A stretch of DNA of 64,000 nt from NCBI GenBank assembly GCA_963783945.1, contig CAWAPS010000029.1, positions 1-64,000 of the forward strand, read 5' to 3'. The position numbers and the translations under genes are program-made. Numbering within the stretch: the stretch's first letter is position 1; the number at the start of each line of letters is the position of its first letter. Below, piece after piece: positions 59,490 to 64,000 of this stretch. Below the pieces are notes generated by a model. It saw only the letters and a list, made by a program, of their open reading frames with translations, had not been told where the DNA came from and did no database searches. Origin of the DNA: CAWAPS01 sp963783945. GTDB taxonomy: Bacteria; Actinomycetota; Acidimicrobiia; Acidimicrobiales; Palsa-688.

Positions 59490-59506
59490 AAGGAATAACT
59501 TTCCTT
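59490..59506. promoter_or_regulatory. Inverted repeat upstream of lon
   Basis: AAGGAA (59490-59495) and TTCCTT (59501-59506) are perfect inverse repeats around TAACT, about 50 bases upstream of the lon start. It is a candidate operator for a heat-shock or other regulator; no HspR or ClgR box is recognisable. Confidence 0.3.
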
Positions 59507-59557
59507 CACAGGCCGTTATCCTGGACCTACTTACAAGATTACAGTCAGGAGCAGGCC

Positions 59558-62074
59558 TTGCCTCCTATAGCTACTTCCGCACTTCCTCTTCTTCCTCTGG
59601 ACGCGGGCGTCGTGCTTCCCGGCATGACCATCACCCTGGCCCTCGAGACCAGCGAGGCCCGTGAGGCGGTCGCCGCGGCACGCGGCGCCGGGGACCGGCT
59701 CGTGCTTGTTCCCCGGCTCGGCCGTACCGACGGCCCTGACGCCAGCAGCGGGAGATTTGCCCGAGTTGGGACGATCTCCACGATAGAGCGATCGGGCGCC
59801 CTTCCCGGTGGCACACCGGCTGTGGTTGTCACGGGTCACCAGCGGGCGACCGTTGGAGCGGCTACCTCGGTGGCCGGAGCCGCACTTTGGATCAACGTCG
59901 AGCCGGTCGAGGACCAGCCCGCCGATCCGGAGCTGGCCGAACAGGTCCGAGAGCTGCGAGCCGTGTTTGAAGCGATCGGGGAGCACCGCGGCATTTCCCG
60001 TCTCGGTGACCTCCTTCGCAATGTCTCGGAGCCCGGTCAGCTGGCCGATGTCGCCGGATACTGGCCCGAGCTGTCGGTGGAGCGCAAAGTTGAGCTCCTG
60101 GAGACCATCGATCCGGCGAAGCGGGTGGAGCTGGTCATCGTGTGGGGCCGCGAAGCGCTGGCCGAGCTCGAGCTGAAGGACCGCATCCGCACCGACGTGG
60201 CCGAGGGTATGGAAAGGACCCAGCGCGAGTATCTGCTCCGTCAGCAGCTGGCCGCTATCCGCAAGGAGCTCGGCGACCAGTCGGGCGGAGACCAGAGCGA
60301 CGACTACCGCACCCGGCTGGAGGCGCTGACGGTCGACGAAGCCACGCGCACCGCGATCGAACGCGAGATCGACAAGCTCGAGCACGCAAATGAGCAGAGC
60401 CCGGAGCACGGTTGGATCCGCACGTGGCTGGACACCGTCTTCGACATCCCGTGGGGACGGCGGTCCGACGACGAGATAGACATCACCGAGGCTCGTCAGG
60501 TCCTCGATGCCGACCACACCGGGCTCGACGACGTCAAGGAGCGCATTATCGAGCACCTCGCCGTGCGCAAGCTGCGCATAGAGCGCGGCCTCGACGACTC
60601 CGAACCCGAAAGGCGTGGTCGTGGCGCCGGCGGTCTGATCATCGCACTCGTCGGTCCTCCCGGCGTGGGGAAGACGTCGCTGGGGGAGTCGGTGGCCCGG
60701 GCCATGGGTCGACGTTTCGTCAGGGTGGCGCTAGGCGGCGTCCGGGACGAGGCCGAGATTCGAGGGCACCGTCGTACGTATGTCGGCGCCATGCCCGGCC
60801 GCATCGTGCGCGCCATCAAGGACGCCGGGACCATGAACCCGGTTGTTCTGCTCGACGAGGTCGACAAGCTAGGCAGTGACTGGCGCGGCGACCCGTCGTC
60901 GGCACTGCTGGAAGTGCTCGACCCGGCTCAGAACCACACGTTCAGAGACCACTACCTCGATCTGGATCTCGACCTGTCCGATGTTCTGTTCCTCGCGACA
61001 GCCAACATGGCCGAGCAGATCCCGGGCCCTCTGTACGACCGGATGGAGGTCGTGCGCCTCGATGGCTACACCGAGGACGAGAAGGTGGCCATCGCCCGCA
61101 ATCACCTGCTCAGTCGGCAGACGGCTCGGGCCGGGCTTCTCGACGGCGAGGTGGTTCTCACCGATGACGCTCTGAAGGCGATCGTCTCCGGATACACCCG
61201 CGAAGCGGGAGTCCGGAGTCTCGAGCGGGAGCTGGCCCGGCTGCTACGCAAGGCCGCGGCCAAGGTGGCCGTCGCCGCCAACACCGGTGCCGGGGCGGTC
61301 GAGGGCAGCGTCAGCGCTGACCTGATCGGAGAAGGTGCTTTGATCACCGATCCCGACGCCACAGCGAGCGGCCTGGTTGCTGACCTCGCCGGCGAACCGG
61401 CATCCCGACGGCCCAAGGACGTCGCCAACCTCGAACCGATCACGATCGATGCCGGCGACGTTGCCGGATGGTTGGGCCGGCCCCGTCACCACTCCGAGGT
61501 CGCCGAGAGAACATCGATTCCGGGAGTGGCGACCGGACTCGCCGTCACGGGCGTCGGCGGTGACGTGCTCTTCGTCGAGGCCAGTGCGTCTGACGGCGAA
61601 GCCGGTCTGATCCTCACCGGTCAGCTGGGCGAGGTCATGCAGGAGTCGGCGAAGATCGCCCTCTCCTACGTCCGGGCCCATGCCGAACGACTCGGTCTGG
61701 CGAAAGAAGCGCTGGACCACAGCCGTATCCACGTGCACGTCCCGGCGGGAGCGATCCCCAAGGACGGCCCATCGGCCGGCGTGACGATGACCACTGCCAT
61801 CGTGAGCCTTCTAAGTGATCGCCCGGTGCGGCCCGAGGTCGGGATGACCGGGGAGATAACCCTGCAGGGGAAAGTGCTTCCCATCGGAGGAGTGAAGCAG
61901 AAGGTGCTCGCCGCCCACCGGGCCGGACTGACCGAAGTCGTGCTCCCGGCCCGTAACGAGCCCGACATCGAGGACGTTCCGGAAGCGGTCCGCGACCAGA
62001 TGACCTTCCACTTCGCCTCGGAGATCGGGGAGGTCCTCGACTGGGCGCTCGGGGCCAAAGTCCTTGCTTCCTAA
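59558..62074 (+). CDS. lon: ATP-dependent protease Lon
   Basis: 838 aa from a TTG at 59558, with CAGGAG 8 bases before; an in-frame ATG 35 codons upstream lacks both that and the conserved start. The N-terminal LonN domain starts LPLLPLDAGVVLPGMTITLA. AAA+ Walker A VGPPGVGKTSLGESVA, Walker B PVVLLDEVDKLGSD. The protease domain has the catalytic Ser in KDGPSAGVTMTTAIVSLLS and Lys in LPIGGVKQKVLAAHRAGLTE. It degrades damaged and regulatory proteins in the cytosol. Confidence 0.96.
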   Translation: MPPIATSALPLLPLDAGVVLPGMTITLALETSEAREAVAAARGAGDRLVLVPRLGRTDGPDASSGRFARVGTISTIERSGALPGGTPAVVVTGHQRATVGAATSVAGAALWINVEPVEDQPADPELAEQVRELRAVFEAIGEHRGISRLGDLLRNVSEPGQLADVAGYWPELSVERKVELLETIDPAKRVELVIVWGREALAELELKDRIRTDVAEGMERTQREYLLRQQLAAIRKELGDQSGGDQSDDYRTRLEALTVDEATRTAIEREIDKLEHANEQSPEHGWIRTWLDTVFDIPWGRRSDDEIDITEARQVLDADHTGLDDVKERIIEHLAVRKLRIERGLDDSEPERRGRGAGGLIIALVGPPGVGKTSLGESVARAMGRRFVRVALGGVRDEAEIRGHRRTYVGAMPGRIVRAIKDAGTMNPVVLLDEVDKLGSDWRGDPSSALLEVLDPAQNHTFRDHYLDLDLDLSDVLFLATANMAEQIPGPLYDRMEVVRLDGYTEDEKVAIARNHLLSRQTARAGLLDGEVVLTDDALKAIVSGYTREAGVRSLERELARLLRKAAAKVAVAANTGAGAVEGSVSADLIGEGALITDPDATASGLVADLAGEPASRRPKDVANLEPITIDAGDVAGWLGRPRHHSEVAERTSIPGVATGLAVTGVGGDVLFVEASASDGEAGLILTGQLGEVMQESAKIALSYVRAHAERLGLAKEALDHSRIHVHVPAGAIPKDGPSAGVTMTTAIVSLLSDRPVRPEVGMTGEITLQGKVLPIGGVKQKVLAAHRAGLTEVVLPARNEPDIEDVPEAVRDQMTFHFASEIGEVLDWALGAKVLAS

Positions 62075-62101
62075 GGAGGATTCGGCTCCATTCCGCAGAA
62101 A

Positions 62102-62120
62102 TCCCTTGTCGTGCAAGGGA
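62102..62120. terminator. Hairpin after lon
   Basis: TCCCTTG (62102-62108) and CAAGGGA (62114-62120) form a 7-bp stem with a five-base loop, 28 bases after the lon stop and just upstream of the predicted hup promoter. No T-run follows, so it could be a weak terminator or an operator. Confidence 0.4.
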
Positions 62121-62125
62121 AATGC

Positions 62126-62154
62126 TTGACCTTCACCGTAGAAACCTCTTGTAT
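62126..62154 (+). promoter_or_regulatory. Predicted promoter of the HU gene
   Basis: TTGACC (62126-62131) and TTGTAT (62149-62154), or TGTATA one base later, are spaced by 17 or 18 bases, a good match to a sigma-70-type promoter. The HU start codon is about 37 bases downstream, with AGGAGGTGG before it. Confidence 0.6.
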
Positions 62155-62190
62155 ATCAGGGAACTTCCCCGACAACGCCAGGAGGTGGCG

Positions 62191-62619
62191 GTGAACAGAA
62201 CAGAGCTGGCAGAAGCAGTAGCAATGAAGACCGGTCTCGACAAGAAGAAGTCAGAGGACGCGGTCACGGCTGTGACCGACTCCATTGTTACTGCTATCAA
62301 GGCCGGAGATGCCGTGCGGGTGTTCGGCTTCGGCACATTTGAGCCGAAGAGCAGAGCCGCCCGCACGGCGAGGAACCCACAGACCCAGGCGACCGTCAAG
62401 GTGGCGGCGTCGAAGTCGGTCGGCTTCAAGCCGGCTCAGGCGTTCAAGAACACGCTCAACACCAAGGGTCGGGCCCCGGCAAAGAAAGCCGCTCCGGCCA
62501 AGGCCGCCGCCAGTAAGAAGGCGGCGGGAGCGACGGCCACGGCCAAGAAGTCGACGCCAAGGACCGCGGCCAAGAAGGCGGCGCCCGCCAAAACGACTCG
62601 GGCCGCGAAGAAGCGCTGA
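62191..62619 (+). CDS. hupB: HU-like DNA-binding protein with an Ala/Lys-rich tail
   Basis: 142 aa from GTG after AGGAGGTGGCG. Residues 1-90 form the HU fold: NRTELAEAVAMKTGLDKKKS, VTAVTDSIVTAIKAGDAVRV, FGFGTFEPKSRAARTARNPQ, SVGFKPAQAFKNTLN. Then a tail of Ala/Lys/Pro repeats (KKAAPAKAAASKKAAG) like mycobacterial HupB, which compacts DNA and can be acetylated. In M. tuberculosis hupB lies near fbiD (Rv2983-2986c), as here; synteny is from memory. The H1-like gene follows 14 bases later. Confidence 0.94.
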   Translation: MNRTELAEAVAMKTGLDKKKSEDAVTAVTDSIVTAIKAGDAVRVFGFGTFEPKSRAARTARNPQTQATVKVAASKSVGFKPAQAFKNTLNTKGRAPAKKAAPAKAAASKKAAGATATAKKSTPRTAAKKAAPAKTTRAAKKR

Positions 62620-62633
62620 GGAAAGGCCGACCC

Positions 62634-63170
62634 ATGAGTCCCGCGAAGGCTGTTCCGGCGGCCTCGGCCTCGCCGGCCAAGCGGTCTACGTCGGTCAAAC
62701 GAGCGGCCCCGGCCGCCCGGAAGACCGCAGGGGCCAAGAACAGCGCGGCCTCCCAGCCCGCGACCAGGACCGCCGCGGTGAAAACCGCGGCGGTCAAGCG
62801 GTCGGCGAAGGCTCCGGCTACGAGAAAGACCGCGGCAGCTAAGGCTCCGGCCACGCGAAAGCGGGCTACGGCCAAGGCTCCGGCTACGAGAAAGACCGCG
62901 GCGGCTAAGGCTCCGGCCACGCGAAAGCGGGCTACGGCCAAGGCTCCGGCTACGAGAAAGGCTGCCGCGGCTAAGGCTCCGGCCACGCGAAAGCGGGCTG
63001 CGGCCAAGGCTCCGGCCGTCAGGAAGAAGCAGAGCGACAACGGCGTCGCTCCTGCCGCGGTGAAGAAGTCAGCGCCAAAACTCGGCGCATCCAACGCCTC
63101 GCCGGCCAGAAAAGCCGCTCCCCGGAAGGGTGCGACCAAATCCCCGGCCCCGAAGACATCGGCCGGCTAG
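62634..63170 (+). CDS. Histone H1-like Ala/Lys/Pro-rich repeat protein
   Basis: 178 aa, about 80 per cent Ala, Lys, Pro, Arg and Thr, with no folded domain. Its middle (about residues 58-134) consists of seven 11-residue units AKAPATRKxAx, encoded by the DNA repeat at 62805-63035. The sequence resembles the basic tail of HU and eukaryotic H1. It probably binds DNA as a disordered chromatin protein; regulation by modification of Lys residues is possible. It lies just after hupB. Confidence 0.88.
   Translation: MSPAKAVPAASASPAKRSTSVKRAAPAARKTAGAKNSAASQPATRTAAVKTAAVKRSAKAPATRKTAAAKAPATRKRATAKAPATRKTAAAKAPATRKRATAKAPATRKAAAAKAPATRKRAAAKAPAVRKKQSDNGVAPAAVKKSAPKLGASNASPARKAAPRKGATKSPAPKTSAG
62805..63035 (+). 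repeat. Seven tandem 33-base units (paired as 66-base units)
   Basis: Each unit encodes AKAPATRK plus three residues; units alternate between endings TAA/AAA and RAT/RAA, so a 66-base higher-order repeat is also visible. The last unit is diverged (AKAPAVRK). The length is a multiple of three, so copy number can change in frame. Confidence 0.95.
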
Positions 63171-63235
63171 GCCTGCGGGCGACGGTCCCTCCCGATCACC
63201 GGAGTTCGAGCGCCTGACGATTCCGCCTTGCCGGT

Positions 63236-63844
63236 CTACGACCGGCCAACCTGTATGAGGTCCTCCGGCACGTCAACGTCCCACGCCAGGGGCGAGGAGT
63301 ACACGACTCGAATCGGTGCGGCTATGCGCCGGGCTTCCTGCAGATGGCGAAAGAAGGATCCCGGCCCGTAAGCGAAGGTGAATCCGCCCGCCGCCGGGAC
63401 CCCCATCACGTTGGTTCCATCGTGATGGCGGTCCGGCACGATGGTCACCCCGGGGAACCGGGTGACCCATCGGAGATCCGTGGCGAGCGGAAGATCGCCG
63501 GCCGCTACGACGATCTGGCTGAAGCCCATGGCTCCCAAGCGGGCCACGCCTTCCTGAACCGCCCCATTCAGGCCCCGGCCGGGCTCCCAGATGATCGACG
63601 CACCCAGCCCCCTGGCCCAATCTGAGACATCGATGTCGTCGCACACCACGGCTACGGGCAGGCCGGCGGCCGACTCGATCACTCGTTTCGCCATGGTTCG
63701 GGCCAGCGAGGCCCGGGCCGGCGCGGACAGGGCCGGTGCCAGCCGCAGCTTTGCTTTGGAGAACGCCTTCACCGGCACGAGAACCGCCGCATCCGGCGTC
63801 CGGCCAACACTGGGCGCTTCTGCGGCACGTTCGTCTTCGGCCAT
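63236..63844 (-). CDS. fbiD: 2-phospho-L-lactate/PEP guanylyltransferase (CofC/FbiD)
   Basis: 202 aa. The nucleotidyltransferase fold with VLVPVKAFSKAKLRLAPALS (signature loop with Lys), AAGLPVAVVCDDIDVSDWAR, the LNGAVQEGVARLG segment, VVAAGDLPLATDLRWV and IVPDRHHDGTNVMGVPAAGG. It makes the guanylated 3-carbon acid used by FbiA/CofD to build cofactor F420. In mycobacteria the enzyme is FbiD and uses PEP. It is convergent with the H1-like gene and divergent from the RpiB-like gene. Confidence 0.92.
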   Translation of the reverse strand: MAEDERAAEAPSVGRTPDAAVLVPVKAFSKAKLRLAPALSAPARASLARTMAKRVIESAAGLPVAVVCDDIDVSDWARGLGASIIWEPGRGLNGAVQEGVARLGAMGFSQIVVAAGDLPLATDLRWVTRFPGVTIVPDRHHDGTNVMGVPAAGGFTFAYGPGSFFRHLQEARRIAAPIRVVYSSPLAWDVDVPEDLIQVGRS

Positions 63845-63898
63845 CCTGCCGTCATCCTACGTCCGCCGGATCGGCCGCCTCGCAGTACGCTCGGCCCG

Positions 63899-64000
63899 GT
63901 GCGAATCGCCTTCGGCACGGACCAGCGCACCGGGCTGGCCGACGCCATCCTGGAGCACCTGCGCAACTCCGGTCACGAGATCGAGGTCCTGGCCCTTCCG
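63899..64000 (+). CDS. RpiB/LacA/LacB-like sugar-phosphate isomerase, start only (partial)
   Basis: 34 codons from a GTG to the window's end: RIAFGTDQRTGLADAILEHL then a Gly/His/Glu run, matching the N-terminus of RpiB-family isomerases (RIAxGxD, substrate-phosphate loop). The remainder lies outside the window. It starts 54 bases from the divergent fbiD start. Confidence 0.7.
   Translation, partial: MRIAFGTDQRTGLADAILEHLRNSGHEIEVLALP

Overview
The window is high-GC DNA with dense, often translationally coupled genes (ATGA or GTGA overlaps), many GTG/TTG starts and Shine-Dalgarno sequences. It carries a WhiB protein, a PdtaS-type histidine kinase, GAF-ANTAR, DUF3107, DUF3090, an SCO1664-family protein, an LprG-like lipoprotein with a P55-like exporter, an F420 biosynthesis guanylyltransferase and an HU protein with an Ala/Lys-rich tail. 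Together these point to an actinobacterium (Actinomycetota). A complete System I cytochrome c maturation operon is not typical of the well-studied actinomycetes and makes a deep-branching class such as Acidimicrobiia a reasonable guess, but that is inference. I found no rRNA, tRNA, CRISPR array, IS element or prophage.

Layout. 1-3.3 kb: a PfpI-like protein, then a zone of gene decay (broken cation-efflux gene, truncated antiporter/NADH dehydrogenase-like fragment, a DUF6582-like small protein). 3.4-7.3 kb: a five-gene coupled cassette (DUF2231-Rieske protein, short acyl-CoA dehydrogenase, PIG-L deacetylase, NodS-like methyltransferase, family 2 glycosyltransferase) that looks like an uncharacterised small-molecule or glycan pathway. 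7.3-15.6 kb: regulators and stress genes (STAS, MerR with a leader peptide and an operator-like palindrome, GAF, GAF-ANTAR with a hairpin-rich leader, WYL regulator, peroxiredoxin, TetR/thioesterase) and, upstream of TetR, a frameshifted glycosyltransferase. 17-25.4 kb: ccdA then ccmA-B-C-D-E-F-G-H/I for cytochrome c biogenesis. 25.6-30.2 kb: Fe-S genes (SufR-like repressor, cysteine desulfurase, TIGR01777 epimerase) divergent from an Mrp ATPase across a palindromic operator candidate. 30.3-36.1 kb: aminotransferase, glutamate decarboxylase, dGTPase and a lone adenylation enzyme.

36.5-45.1 kb: DUF3107, two ArsA-like ATPases and PdtaS, convergent with WhiB (with a CRP/FNR-like site), diacylglycerol kinase, a SigB/F-type sigma factor with its anti-sigma factor, and etfBA. 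45.1-48.6 kb: the conserved trio SCO1664-family/DUF3090/histidine phosphatase, then two DNA glycosylases (UdgB, Fpg with an altered zinc finger). 48.6-53.5 kb: P55-like exporter plus LprG-like lipoprotein, an acyl-CoA synthetase and an AhpD-like protein. 53.5-57.9 kb: a coupled envelope operon containing a glycosyltransferase fused to what looks like a dead NodB domain, a live polysaccharide deacetylase, a ZnuA-fold lipoprotein that lacks the usual metal ligands, and a serine hydrolase. 57.9-64 kb: an ATP-dependent DNA ligase, an NTF2-like protein, Lon, HU, a histone-H1-like repeat protein, CofC/FbiD and the start of an RpiB-like gene.
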